DNA from: Toxonevra muliebris
Lineage: Eukaryota; Arthropoda; Insecta; Diptera; Pallopteridae
Assembly: GCA_963691655.1 (NCBI GenBank)
Contig: OY829326.1
Location: 12,078,878-12,142,877 of the forward strand
Direction: 5' to 3'
Length of the DNA: 64,000 nt
Shown here: positions 11,721 to 24,053 of the stretch, in pieces
Numbering within the stretch: the first letter of the stretch is position 1
Layout of the letters: every line of letters starts with the position of its first letter
Translations under genes and position numbers: made by a program
Notes under the pieces: generated by a model
What the model was told of the DNA's origin: nothing
Database searches by the model: none
Seen by the model: the letters and a program-made list of their open reading frames with translations, nothing else

Positions 11721-12379
11721 TGACTTTCTTTCAATTCAACTAACTATCGATGTACAGTCTCCATCTCCTTTATTATTCATGTTAATGAATTTCATTAAAG
11801 TGTTCAATTCATTTATTTGAGATGATTGTTTTTTTATCTTCTTAATAAGTCAGCTTCTTTAATATTAATGCAAAGTCATTGTTGTTTTGATTAAATGTAC
11901 CCTCTTCTTCCAAGTTTTGCTCAAATGCGGGTCTATGAGCTTAACCATAGATGAGTAATATGCCCTAAATATATAGAATATTGCCTTCAAATAGATCGAT
12001 TGCCTTGCAAATACCCCCTCAAAAATATTCGATTAAATAAGCAAAGAAAATTATTTATAGAATGCCTGATGCTGATGATGCAATTCCATTACCCCAGAAT
12101 GCCTTTAGGTCTGTCGAACGCATTTACAGCTATTTGGTTAGCAGAAATATGTTTCGTGTCTTCATTTAATGGAAAAACTGTGAACTTTTAGAACCCACTA
12201 TTCCCGATCCTACTTTACTCTCGAAAGGGAAAACAGATTATTATAAGTTTAGAACTGCTATGCCTGATTAAAAATGCAAGTTTTATTATAAACAGAAACT
12301 AAACAGACACAATTTTTGCATATAATAATAACGATTAATTGAGATAACTTTATTTTGTGAAATAATTTTTAATATAATT

Positions 12380-12470
12380 GCCATGGTTCAGTGATTAGTG
12401 CATTTAACGAGCTACTTGTCATCTAGAAGTCTGGTGAAGATATCACACAACAAGTGAAGCTCTCAACCGT
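12380..12470 (+). repeat. tRNA-like SINE head, decayed
   Basis: CCATGGTTCAGTGATTAGTG resembles a box A (TGGTTCAGTGATTAG). The downstream box B position reads TCTGGTGAAGATATC and is badly mutated. No cloverleaf. Probably a decayed tRNA-derived SINE. Confidence 0.35.
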
Positions 12471-12722
12471 TTTCACATCCTTACTGTAATATAATTCATC
12501 TCCTTCTTAACTTCCTCACCTTATCTGTCTTCCTTTCAAAATCAACACAAGGCTTTAATTTCATTGGGTTATCCCCTGTGCGTTGGTTACTTTTAATAAC
12601 ATATGTGCAGAAAATTTAAAGTGTGTTAACGCAAAAAAGCATAAACCTGGCTCGCTTTAAGCTATTGTGCCAAACAAAATCGAATTAAATCAATTTCTTT
12701 GAATTAAAATTGAACTGTTTTT

Positions 12723-12728
12723 TTTATT
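12723..12728 (-). terminator. Poly(A) signal of Or-C
   Basis: AATAAA on the minus strand starting about 10 nt after the Or-C stop codon. Close but feasible. Later A-rich sequence offers no clearer alternative. Confidence 0.4.
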
Positions 12729-12737
12729 TTAAAAACT

Positions 12738-14776
12738 TCATTCCGATAACTTTCGCAATAATAGGAAGTAGGAGCCACTTTTCCTGACCAGCTGAAAGTA
12801 AAATATTGCATCGATATACTAAGGATAATATAACTGAGAAATTCGACTTACGGACATGAGAGTTTCCATCGACATGTTGGTAAACGACGAAATTTCCATA
12901 ACACAATTCTGGTTGCTGCGTAACATTGTCATCCTCAAGAGTTTTTTAAACTCAATAGATTCATTATACCACTCACAGCTATACAATGCATAGGTAATTT
13001 TTTCACTCTGTGCGAGAAGAATACAAATATGATTATGAGTAAATCTATTAGTTATAGTAAAAAGGTTCAATGTCATCTTACAGAAGATGTTAGACGCTGC
13101 CCATTGTTGCAGTAAGAGAAAATTTGATAGCATGCTGTGATAAAATATAAAAATGAACGTAACAAATCTTGTTTGTTAGATTCCTGAAATCAATATATAT
13201 AAAATATTTAGTAGAGATATTGATAACATATTTTTCTTAAGCTTACCAAGCCAAGACTTATCTGAAATAGCACAATACCCAATACTAGCATGCTAAGTAA
13301 AACTTGTGCTAGACTAATATGTTTGTAAATATTACGTATTTCATCATAAAAGCTATGTGGAATTTCAGAATATCAATTTAAATTTTTGAGTTAGAATTTT
13401 TATAAACATACTTTAATATCCTTTCGTAGTGATGTATGCAATAACGTAAGTATTCGGTACGGCGATCTTTGGGTACATTCGGTGATGTGGCATTTTCCAG
13501 CATCATATTCAACACATCTATTAAAGCAACACAATGGCTACATATTACGATGAACAAACACTCAAAACTAATAGCAGCTAGAAGTTAATTGCACATTAAA
13601 AAAATTATTTTTTGTGAAGCTTCTATTCCACTACACACTCACACATTCCAACAATATATACCGCAGAGCCAGACATAATCATCTCCAGATGATAATATGG
13701 AAAAGTGAAACATTTCTTTTCCCATGATGGAAATACACTAGGAAATGCTTGGAAAATAAATCAACTATATTTAACATCTTGATTTATGTGATAAAATGCT
13801 TGAAGCCTTAAAACCTACGTAATTTCGGTTTGCAATTGGGCGTAGGTTTCAATTGTTGATAAGTATTCACCGATATAGCAACTACCATATAATAAATTAT
13901 ATTTGCAGTGCAGGCGTAGGTAAAGAAAATCGTTTGCCAACGTATATTCTTCCAGTTTTTTTCCATGATGTTATCTATTTTCGTTTTTAGTTGCTTTTTG
14001 TTAGGGAAATCTGAAATTATGTATCAAATACAAAAGCTATATTTTTAATTCAATACACTTTTTACCTCTGTAAAAAATTTCAATTTGTCGCAGAATTTCA
14101 TAGGATTCAACCTTATGTAGAATGCTGGCAAGTTGAGTTTGCTTAGAAATATAGAATACCAACTTTATCATGGTTACCACAACCTGAAAACCAATAAGGA
14201 TTGCCTGCAACAAATGGAAAAAATAGCGGAATGCAAATAGTAATGTTGTAAATGTTTGCAAGTTTCCTTTACTCCCAAAATGTATGTGTTATTTCACAAT
14301 CTTCTAACGCTCAAACGTTCATAACAAAACAGATATCCAGTAAATCCAAAAAGTGTAAACTTGCACATTCATGATTTTGGCATAAGAAGGGGGACGATAT
14401 ATAATGAACGTATTGATAAACCTCTTGCCGACAGTAATTTTACTTTCCAATAAAGAAGGCACAATCTCCCCAATATACTCACTTCAGTCATTTTTTGTAT
14501 ATTTTGGACAGAGCTTACAATGAGACTCCAATTGCCATATAAAAATCCAGTATTACAGATAAGAAGTAAAATGCTAATACTTAATTCAATAAAAAGAAAT
14601 ATGCATTAAAAATTATATTCTGTACTACTATTTTACATTCATTACATTCTCAGCGAGTCCTTGAAACGAGTTGGTGATTTCAGATTTACTCCTAGAGCAA
14701 AGGAAACTCTTACGACCTCTCGAACGCGATGAGAATTTCGTTCAGTCATTCCTTTTACTTCTTGTGTTGAATACAT
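12738..14776 (-). CDS. Odorant receptor (7tm_6), complete, 415 aa (Or-C)
   Basis: Odorant-receptor channel subunit. Ten exons: 14646-14776, 14483-14579, 14066-14204, 13819-14010, 13643-13747, 13412-13577, 13247-13352, 13082-13183, 12852-13007 and 12738-12791. All are GT-AG and in phase, ending in TGA. The protein starts MYSTQEVKGMTERN and ends SGSYFLLLRKLSE. It is the most divergent of the four: exon 4 reads WKNIRWQTIFF where the others have WKDIR-QL, and the N-terminus lacks the KN/QNYNQIKEL core. Exon lengths are still identical to the paralogues. All introns are short except those around intron 2 (278 bp), intron 7 (63 bp) being the one missing from Or-B. Seven hydrophobic segments fall at the same positions as in Or-B. 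No disabling changes seen. Confidence 0.92.
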
Positions 14777-14915
14777 ATTGCTTAATTTATGTACTTGCTT
14801 GCAGTAATTTACATTAATATTTTTATATTTGTAATTCTAAAATTAATAAATACTAGCTAGCATTACTGGCTGTACGTAAGCTGGAATACTAGTAAACTCG
14901 AATAAAATTCTTCGT

Positions 14916-14924
14916 CTTTAAATA
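14916..14924 (-). promoter_or_regulatory. TATA-like box upstream of Or-C
   Basis: TATTTAAAG on the minus strand about 140 nt before the Or-C ATG, followed by GAAGAATTTTATT, which matches the block after the Or-B TATA-like site. Supports a common core promoter. Inference from comparison only. Confidence 0.4.
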
Positions 14925-17588
14925 CTTTCTTAAGCACATTTTTTACCCATGCACATTTCTCTTTAAATTTTAATGTTGAATCCACCTACGGCAAGTTTTT
15001 GTACTCTACACTTGAAACAAACGCGAATGGTTTTGATTAGTTCATGGATACCTGGAAGGTGTTGGCATGTATCACGAGACATGTAAAAATGGTGTCACTT
15101 AACTATAGTAATGATAATATGTAACAACTTAATCGAAATGAAGTGCTTAAGTGATTTAAATGAGAATCTTTTAACCAAACAAGTTTCCTTAACTTGACAA
15201 GTCTTAACTTTTACAGCTACATTTGTATCTATTCACAAACTATTTCTGAAAACTAATAAACTCCATGGCGCATGTAATGTTCGGTATCGACCGAATGTAA
15301 TTTTCCTTTGCGATATAAATTCATTTGACCACAACCCTTTGGTCAAACATATAGACGAACATGTATTCAGTACTATGAAAAATTTTCAAATGTAAATTTG
15401 AATATTTTTAACTTGTAATATAATTTTTCCTATCTTCAAATATTACGACTTTATTTTTGCCAGTAGTAACACAAAAATGCTTTGCAACACAAAGGGTTAT
15501 CATTTTATAAATCACCTTGTGCACGAACTCTAATATTTAACGCCAAACATTTCCATTGTTGGCATTAGAAAGGCGTTAACCGAACGTTAACAAATATGAA
15601 GCCGCTATAGTTCCACCCAATTATTTTTATGTATTAACTAGTATTTGGTAAAAAAAATATTCACACATGTTTATGTAAACACACATATGCCTGGATGTAT
15701 TTTAAGTTTTGTATTGTGAACAAACCTACTTGAAAATGGGGGTAAATTATCGCACTGACTGATGCCGTGACTGGTGCAAAACGACGAGTCACCGAATTGG
15801 TTCAATGGTGAGGCAGAGACCAATAATTCGTTTGCGATTTCAGTACAATTGTTTCTATATAAATAATAATAAAAAACTAGTACCGACAGTTTTTGGTTCA
15901 TATACTTGCGTTCGCAATTTTGTTGATATTTCTTAGTAATAATTGAAAAATAGCGCTTTTGATGTGCTCATTCATCCACTTTGGCGGAGTATATCTTTTA
16001 CCAGGCGACATCATCTTTAGTATGTGCAATGAGCTTAAAATATCGAAAGTTGAAAGGAAAAAGTAGGTTTTTTGATTTTTCGCAAAGACCTGTGTAGGTG
16101 GAGTCCGAGATTTTTTCTGTGCGCTGTGGCAATCAATTTGTTCTTATACTCAATATTTTTATTCGTGAAATTTCACAATATAACGACGCACTTAGTGTTA
16201 GTGGGAACAATATATCTTGAAATAACACAGAATGCCTTTTTACTTATTTAAACTGGTAGTTAAACTAAGACTTTTGATCCGGTACAGTGGCCAGTTCAAA
16301 GGTATCTATACGGTGTCAGTTTAACTCTTTCAATGACATTTCATGTAAAAAGTGAGACCTGGAACGGGTTTCTAAATTAAAAAACCAGTCACGTGATAGG
16401 TTTCGGAACCGGTTCCCTTTCCCGTGAGGAAGTTTGTTTAGAATTTTAAGTGTAGTGAATTATTCATATTACTTCGTTTATACTTAGATTTAAAAACGGA
16501 TTATTTAAACTCATGGTTCTTATAAGATTATTTAAAACTATATGCTGAGAACTTTGTTTGCATTAATCTCGTGAAATGTTTGTGGTAGTTAAGAAATATT
16601 TGAAGTATGCCGGCAGTATTATTAGGAAATAGGTTGTGTACTTAGTGTTGGAAAAACTTAATAATATAAATAAGTACAAAATATATACAATGTTGATCAA
16701 ATTATGAAAATTTCTTCATTGCAATTTTGCTAATCCAGGAAAGAATAAAACAAAATGTCGTCAATGCATCGATATAAGGTTTTCACAAAAATCAATTTTA
16801 TGCTAAAATTTATTTGATTTTCCTAAAATTATGCTATGAAAATATGGATATCTGAAAGAATACAGGGAATAGATAACGACTCTAGCCACTATCGCATAAT
16901 TGTGAAACAAATTATAAGACAAATTTCCCAAAAGTCAGCGGAGTAATGTAAGAGAACAATATGAAGTTTTAAATAAATTAATTAAGAATAATCAGTTGGA
17001 AATATAATGAACATATGTACATAAAAAAAATCGACTTTTAAATTTTTGTGTTTACTTGAAGCTTGAGGTCTTAAGAATGTCTGGTGAACCAAGCCGCCAA
17101 GCAGCCGGATCAGACAGGGAGAACAAGTCAGTGCTCAACTTTAAAACACGTTTTTCTCTAAACCATGCTTTTAAAAAATTGACTTTTTTGTGGTTAATAT
17201 ATAAATAAGTTTTTGTCGTAGTCCAGTCTGTTTTTTTAGTGGCTTAGTTTTTTTAACGGTAAAATACTTAGTAACAAATTTTTCACCAAAAATTGCTACT
17301 TTTAGTTCAGACACCCGCTATTTTGTCAAATAAAAATATTTTCAATATGATTTGCCAACTTTGCAACTTTTATTTAATTATTATGTTCACAAATAATATG
17401 TTGAAACTCTTTGATATCTTTGGGGGAAAAGGCAAAACAATACATCACAAGTTGTGCTAGTAATAATTTTATATAATATATGTTTCGAATTCTAACATAA
17501 AAAAATGCTGTTATTCCTCCTTCCACCGCAGATAGTTATGTATATTGTAAATTTCAAAAGTTTTTGTATGATGAAAATTTCACCAAAT
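14925..17588. other. Intergenic space between Or-C and Or-D
   Basis: No gene is supported. The sequence is AT-rich and lacks open frames with recognisable motifs. TCCACCTAC at 14983 and its complement near 16090 face each other as possible decayed transposon ends, but they match over only nine bases. Confidence 0.5.
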
Positions 17589-20500
17589 TTACTGCTCTAA
17601 ATCACGTAAAAGCACAAAATATGAGCCGCTTAGCTTTAGCATCTAGGATAAATAGAGTTTTAGTTGACGTAATTTTGAAATATATTTTAAGATACTGACT
17701 GCCATAAGCGTTGGTAATGACATGGGAACAAACCAAGAAATGCTCAATTGAAATTTCCGATTACTGCGCATAATCATCATTTGTATAAGTTGTTTAAATT
17801 CTTTGGATTCATCATACCACTGGCAATTGTAGAATGCTAAGGGTATTTCGTCTATCTGTTAAAATAAGAACATATTTAGTATTAATTTGAAATACATATA
17901 AAAAAAAAAAATACCGCTGAAGTTAAACGTTGACTATTAACGCAGTAAATGGATATCTCACAGAAGGATGCAGTGATAAACATTAGCATACGCAACACCG
18001 TAAACATATTTGATTCCTAAAATGAATTATTATTTAAATTGTAATTAAATTGCTTCAGTTAAAATAAAACTCAATACCAAACTAATGCTTAAGTTAAAGA
18101 GTACCACACCCAGTACCACTAAACTGGCTAGAAATTGCGTAAGGCTTATGTGCTTATACATGAGATTAATTTCGTTTATATAGCTTGGAAAAAAAAAACA
18201 AAATGAAATATTGCAATTTATTGTAATGATATTAGGGAAATGTAAATATTCCTTTATACTGACTTCCATATCCGTTGATATTGATAGATACATTGACGTA
18301 GATAAACCACGCGTTGCTCCTTGGCCACTAGTAATGATGTGGAATATTTAATTTTTATATTTAATGCTCGCACTAGACCTATTGCGTGTATGCAAAGGAC
18401 TATAAAGAGACCATCGAAACTGAAAGCAGCTGCGCGTGTAATGTAAAGATTATGATAAAATCAATATTTTTTGTAGTGAATTACAATTCTTACTCATTCC
18501 CGATATATAAGATGCACATCCTGTTGTGAATATTTGTATGTGATAATATGGAAAAGTCATGCCTTTATTCTCCCACATAGGATAAACCACGGGGTATGCT
18601 AATTAAATAGGTGTTAATTGAATGCTTGGTAATTCGCCTAAATTCGATTTACTTACGTAAAACAAATTTATAATTTGGCGTTTTCTTCCATTGATGATAC
18701 AAATTTAGAAATACTGCTCCAAAAAAATAATTACTAATTATAGCGGAACAACTACATAGGTAAAATATCAATTGCCGACGAATATCTTTCCATGTGTTAT
18801 TTATAATATTATCGATTTCTTTTTTAAGTTGATTTCTTACTGGCAAATCTGGAAATATTATAACGTCGAAGAAGATATTACAATTAATGTCATAAGCATT
18901 GAAGAACATATATTTTAGTTAGAAATTTAGATAAATTTTTTTCATTTTCATGTTCTCTATAGAACATACATCCAAGTTTACAAGCTAGAATATTTTATGT
19001 AAGTAAATTAGCTGGCTTTAATAAACTGTAAGATTTAGGGTTGGACGAAAAAGGTTTTCAAAACTTTTTGTTTATTCTTGTTTAATAAATCTCAGTTAAC
19101 CCTTCTGTTGGGCCACTTTTGTTTGTCACAATTCTACCACCATGGTCCAGACAGACCGTCATATATTTATACCGCATTATGTCTCTGACCTTCCTATTGG
19201 CTTGGTAAAAGTTTTTAATTACAAGTGGACGGGGTACCTCCCATACAAACCTTATACTTTTTCAAGTATACCATTTACAGTACAGTACTGCAGTTTACTG
19301 CATCCTGCATGCAAGGACGCTGGCTGACAATACCATGCTACAGTAAAAATGTGGATGGGGTTGGAAAAAGGGATTTGGCACCTACCATATAACCTGAATA
19401 TTTATTATAGTATATCTCAAGCACCATTTTTTGTCTGGAAATATTATTTGCGATATCGAGCTTATACTAGAGTTTCAGATCTGAATTTGTGTTGAAATGG
19501 GCATGGCACCTCCCATGCAATCTTAATGCTATTTTGAGTATATCTCCGAAACCGCACATATTATAGAACTGAGATTTTGTACAAAGGAGTTGGTTGACAA
19601 CGCCATGCTCCAGGAAACATGTGTGTGAAAGTTTTGTGTGATATTTTTTGGGCAAGTAGGCACGGCATCTCTTATACAAAGAAAATATTTTAAATGGTGT
19701 ATTTGAGTAAACAAAGTAAGAAGATGATAAGCGTTTTCTTTTCTATAATAATTTGTGGTTTCAAATTTTGAATTACAATTCCAATGGTCGTTTGTGTAAT
19801 GGTGTGTGTTGATTCAAAACTTTGGTTTTCATAGTAAAATAAGTTTAAAGTTTATATTTCAAAAAGAATGGATGATAATGTTTATATACATACAAATAAC
19901 ACGTACTAATGACGAAGTAAAGCAAAAATATTGGAAAAACTATAAGAAAATGCATACAGCCTCCTCATTCCTCAGGACTCCGATTTTTTTATAAATATAT
20001 TTAGAAATAGTCATTTAAGGATATCATAGATTTTGGAGATCATAGTGATATTACAAATAATAAAAAAATGTTTATAAAGTTGAAAAAGGTCTGGCCAGAC
20101 CGTGGTGCCAATATAAGGGTTAAATTACACAGCGAGAACACTGAATACATGTATTGGAAGAAAAATTACTGAGTTTAGAAAAAAAAGTTGACAGAAACAT
20201 TTAAAGAGAGCTGGTTGCCTGACAACTATGTGGCTAAGCTGATAGTCAAAAAATTTACCTACTCATATACTCACCTTTATAAAAGTTGTCGAATTTCTGC
20301 AGCAGCTCATGGCTTTGAGCTTTATATAAGAGCTGATGGAATTTGCGTTGGGTGAAAAGATAATAAATCATTTTTATGATCGAAATGGTAATGTGGATAG
20401 CAATACTAATAGTCTATGGAATAAAAATGTTAATTCATTTATACATAACACAACAAGTAAAGAAATATAATTTTTCCCATACTTCTGTCATTTTTGGTAT

Positions 20501-20770
20501 ATCAGTGATAAATCGGGTAAAAAATACCCAGTGTCCATACAATGATAAAATGGATATAGTAGTAAGTGTTATATTTATGCTAAGAGTATTTAAACTTGTA
20601 GGTAATTATATGTTTTGAATATAGCATTTATAGGTTTACATTTTCAGTGAATCCTTGAAACGCGTTGGTGTTGTTAAATTTACACCCAAGCCAAAAGACA
20701 TTCGGACCAGCTCTTTAATTTGATTATAATTTTTTTGTACTACTAAGTTAACTTTTTGTTTGCACAACAT
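17589..20770 (-). CDS. Odorant receptor (7tm_6), complete, 415 aa (Or-D)
   Basis: Odorant-receptor channel subunit. Ten exons: 20640-20770, 20483-20579, 20275-20413, 18657-18848, 18494-18598, 18264-18429, 18078-18183, 17915-18016, 17700-17855 and 17589-17642. All are in phase. Two donors are GTCAGT rather than GTAAGT-like, but other GT-AG features hold. The start is MLCKQKVNLVVQKNYNQIKE and the C-terminus SGSYFVLLRDLEQ. Hydrophobic helices match Or-B. Intron 3 (18849-20274, 1426 bp) is enlarged by a TTAA-flanked transposable element at 19100-20119. The Tc1-like element at 20865-22803 ends 94 bp before the start codon, so the promoter must be very short or partly transposon-derived. It is intact and closest in sequence to Or-A and Or-B. 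Confidence 0.92.
19100..20119. mobile_element. piggyBac-like non-autonomous element in Or-D intron 3
   Basis: Bounded by TTAA at 19096-19099 and 20120-20123. The termini are inverted: CCCTTCTGTTGGGCCAC on the left and CCCTTATATTGGCACCAC (reverse complement) on the right. Both are followed inward by a GGTC-AGAC-type motif (CCATGGTCCAGACAGACCG / CGGTCTGGCCAGACC). The 1020-bp interior has no transposase. It contains three to four degenerate tandem copies of a ~130-160-bp unit with GGCACCTCCCATAC-like cores near 19235, 19378, 19505 and 19660. Confidence 0.7.
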
Positions 20771-20864
20771 ATTTGTAATCACTTATCCTTAACGAGAGAG
20801 CTTCAACTGCAGTTTGAACTTTCAATTTTGGTTTATTTATTATATCTGATGCATTCGGTTTTTA

Positions 20865-22803
20865 AGGGGGTAGTTGCCCAAAAACAATAAAAAAAATTGT
20901 TATATTCAAACTGCGGATATTAATGAACTAGAACAGGCATGAATATGATTATTTTTTCATTTTGTTTATAAAGTTATAAAATTTTTCAAAAGAAATTTAC
21001 TAGAAAAAATAGCTGAATCAAAAAACAAAAAAAGAAGATCCTACGAGAATGCTTAAGAAGTCGCTCATATTCTGTTAAAAACTTATGGATTTGCAACTGA
21101 TTTCAGTTATCACATCAAGAAAAAAAAGGAGGTGAGGCCAATAAAACGATTTGTTTCAACATTTCAATACCCATTCATATGTTACAAGTGAAGAAAAAAA
21201 GAAATTTGAAAATCGGATTGGCCCTTTTCTCTCAATCCCATTCAAAAACTGTAAAACCGTGATTTACAATTTTTTTTTTAAATTCAAAGTTTATCGATTT
21301 TTTTAAATTTAGGAAAGTTTAAAATTACTTATTCATATTATTCCGAATCCATTAATCTTTTGTGGTCGTCTTGCAGTTGCATTCGATGTTGGTGTTTGTT
21401 GCTCATCATTATGTCCTTGTTTTCGTTTCCTAAATGCAATATTTGGTATACGCATTCTTTCATTAGATTAATTATTTTAAAGAAACTTTTTACTTATTTT
21501 CTTACATGGTAAAATTTGTTTCTTTTTTCACGATTGTTGAACGAAACTTCAAATATCAGACGATGTAGAGAATTTGACAAATGTTTTATTGTACAAAAAT
21601 ACTGGTTTTTTATTATTAAAAGATAACCCTGAAAGTATGCAATGTTTTTATAATTGTTCTTGCCGAACTTTAAATACTTTATATAAAGAAATATAGTGAC
21701 TGTCAAACTTACGTACCACCCTGTGAAATGTAGAGATTTAATTTTTTTCATGTAAATAAAGTAGGGAAGAGTCGTAGCCAGAGGTACGGGGTCCCAAGCT
21801 TCCTTTATGTTTAATTTGTATTAATCGTATTGGATTTTTACTTCGGCAAGCAGATATACAGTTGCAACTAATTAACCACGATATGGTCCTAGAGGCGTTT
21901 TCCGCCATTATGTAATATTTTCTGAACAAAAGTGGGAATTTTCAATTGTTTTCTCTTTCTAGCAACTCTGTTGGCAAATTAGTGTCCAAAATTTTCGGCA
22001 AATACCGTTACTTGATCAGATGTGAGATTATTTGGGAATAAAGTGAACAAACAATCGTGCATAGAATAAGCAACGAGTATCTTTTTATTTAGCTTAATTT
22101 ATGTTTTTTGGTGAGTTTGTAAAATGGGTAGAAGCAAATTTTGCGACGAAAATACCCTGGCCATAATTGTCGAGATACGTAAGGACGGAAAGTCTGACGG
22201 TGAAATTGCAAAAACCTTAAAGGTATCTAGAAGGATGGTGTTCAATGCCATGCAATATTTCCTTAAAAATAAAGCGATCAAGAAGGTACCCCGTAAGCCT
22301 AGAGCTCGAAAAGCCACTGTTAGAGAGGACGAATTAATAGTGCGCGAATCCAGAAAATTTACCCATAAGTTTTTGGTGAAAATAATAGCTCACCAGCAGT
22401 AGACACTGTAAAAAGGCGTTTGCGTGAAACTAATATATACGATATTTTGGCCTTCCGAAGTTGGTTTTTTGTTATTCATGTCAAACTATACCATTTTCCG
22501 ATTCGAATAAATGAAATAACTTTTTGTTTTTTCTTACGGGATCTTCCAAAAGTTTTTTCTGGCTAGAGCACTGGTTGTCTTTTTAAAGTGTAGCGTATTT
22601 TTATGGTTAAAATAGCGAGCTTTTGGGCATAACATAAAAAAATACAACGAGCTTTTAAGAATGGGATGAAATAATTTTCAATTTCACTTTCATGTAAAAT
22701 TTATTTATATATTATACATGTGTAGAGGTGACATGTTTACACATCAAAAAAAAAAAAAAAAAAAAAAAATGATTTTTGAGTACCATTTTGGACAACTACC
22801 CCT
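20865..22803 (+). mobile_element. Tc1-like element with truncated transposase
   Basis: Flanked by TA (20863-20864 and 22804-22805). The ends are inverted: AGGGGGTAGTTGCCCAAAA on the left and AGGGGTAGTTGTCCAAAA (reverse complement) on the right. The only transposase sequence is a helix-turn-helix N-terminus near the right end (22124-22402). The catalytic DDE domain is missing. The left 1.2 kb has no recognisable gene, and an A-homopolymer of about 23-27 bp (22746-22769) lies near the right end. It is non-autonomous. Confidence 0.75.
22124..22440 (+). pseudogene. Tc1-type transposase, N-terminal fragment
   Basis: The frame opens MGRSKFCDENTLAIIVEIRK and continues with DGEIAKTLKVSRRMVFNAM, a Tc1/mariner paired-type helix-turn-helix DNA-binding domain. 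At about 22385 the frame shifts: SSPAVDTVKRRLRETNIYD, the expected continuation, is read one frame over. Sequence similarity then stops. No Asp/Glu catalytic residues remain. Non-functional remnant. Confidence 0.8.
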
Positions 22804-23408
22804 TAAGCGTTTTGTCATTATGCATTTCAGTTCTTTTGTTTGAATGCTCATATAAAAAATAATGGAATTACATTTTTCGACTGAAAGCCATCATTATCAA
22901 ATTAAAGGTAATTTTGTTATTTTGTTTTAGTTTTAACCAATGGCATTTAAAGAAATTTCGCCTTTGCCAGAATAATGCGATTAATTTTTTCAATGAAGGT
23001 CAATGCAATTAAATAATTAAATTTCTAAGCACGTATATATGTATGTATGTCTATGTGAACTTATCTTGCGAATTAATTTATGAATTGGTGGTGTCCTTTA
23101 TGAAAATATGACCATTGTAGGTTTATATGCACATGCACTTGTGCGTAAATTTTTTTATTATGTCCTTATACCCGTATGTATTATTTACGTATCTGAAATA
23201 TGTACTGCGTTGAACTATTGCTAACAAGTAGCAGCAAGAATATAACAATAAGTGTATTGATATGTATCATGCTTAATATTTTTCACAGTCACTACAAATT
23301 GAAATTGATGGGCATTTAAATGCTTGTATTATAATTCTTGTTATTATTTTTTATACATTTTATAAAAAAATATGTAAATTTTCTCAAAAAACAGATAAAT
23401 AAATAAAA

Positions 23409-23453
23409 ATCCAATGAAGAAGGCCTAAAATTTGCGCCGAAACGTTGGGAATA
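23409..23453 (+). ncRNA. Possible decayed hammerhead-like / Penelope-type motif
   Basis: The segment CCAATGAAGAAGGCC...GCGCCGAAACGTTGG has outer arms CCAA/TTGG and an inner GGC/GCC stem followed by CGAAAC. This layout resembles the CUGANGA-stem-GAAAC core of hammerhead ribozymes found in Penelope-like retroelements. The first core box reads CCAATGA instead of CTGATGA, so catalytic activity is unlikely in this copy. No reverse transcriptase is nearby. Confidence 0.25.
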
Positions 23454-23804
23454 AAGTATGAAATAGTTAACTATTTGCGTATGAAAATTTCGACAAAAAA
23501 GCCTGTCATTATAATCTCGTTAACAATACATAAATTGGTCTAATAGAAAATTAAAAACATTTTATAAGTGATTTTTGGAATGATTACAACTATTTTTCTG
23601 TTAAATACTTTAATAACGTCATATTTGCGAAGAAATTGTAATTGAAATTGTAAAACTTAATAAAGTTATAAATGAGTAGGAGACTTTTAACCTTTTAACT
23701 AGTGTCCGACCGAAACCGACTTTTTCGGCCGAAACCAAAACCGAATTTTGGCCATTTTTCTAATATTCGGCCAAAACCGAAACTTTTTAATATATATGTA
23801 TATA

Positions 23805-24053
23805 TCTGTGGTCACAAGGCATAACAGAATAAGTGTGTTTTTTGTATTTTACAGGAGAGCACTTCAAAGGTTCAAGTGCTAAGAGTAATCAGGTTGTGTT
23901 GTGCTATTTTTCCGCCCTAATATCTCGCAAACAACTGAACCGATAGTCATTAAATTCTGACACAATATGAAAACGGATATGAAGATTCAGATTATGATAA
24001 TAACTCGAATTCGACAAGACTCGAGTTGTGTTGTTATTGCTTGTGACCACAGA
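23805..24053. mobile_element. 249-bp MITE with TA target
   Basis: TCTGTGGTCACAAG after TA (23803-23804) is mirrored by CTTGTGACCACAGA before TA (24054-24055). The inverted repeats extend imperfectly inward (GGCATAACA against GCAATAACA). No coding capacity. Size, TA flanks and ends fit a Tc1/mariner-type MITE. Confidence 0.75.

Noticed and set aside
14980..16105. Facing TCCACCTAC words as ends of a 1.1-kb transposon
   Set aside because: Only nine bases match and no target duplication can be seen.
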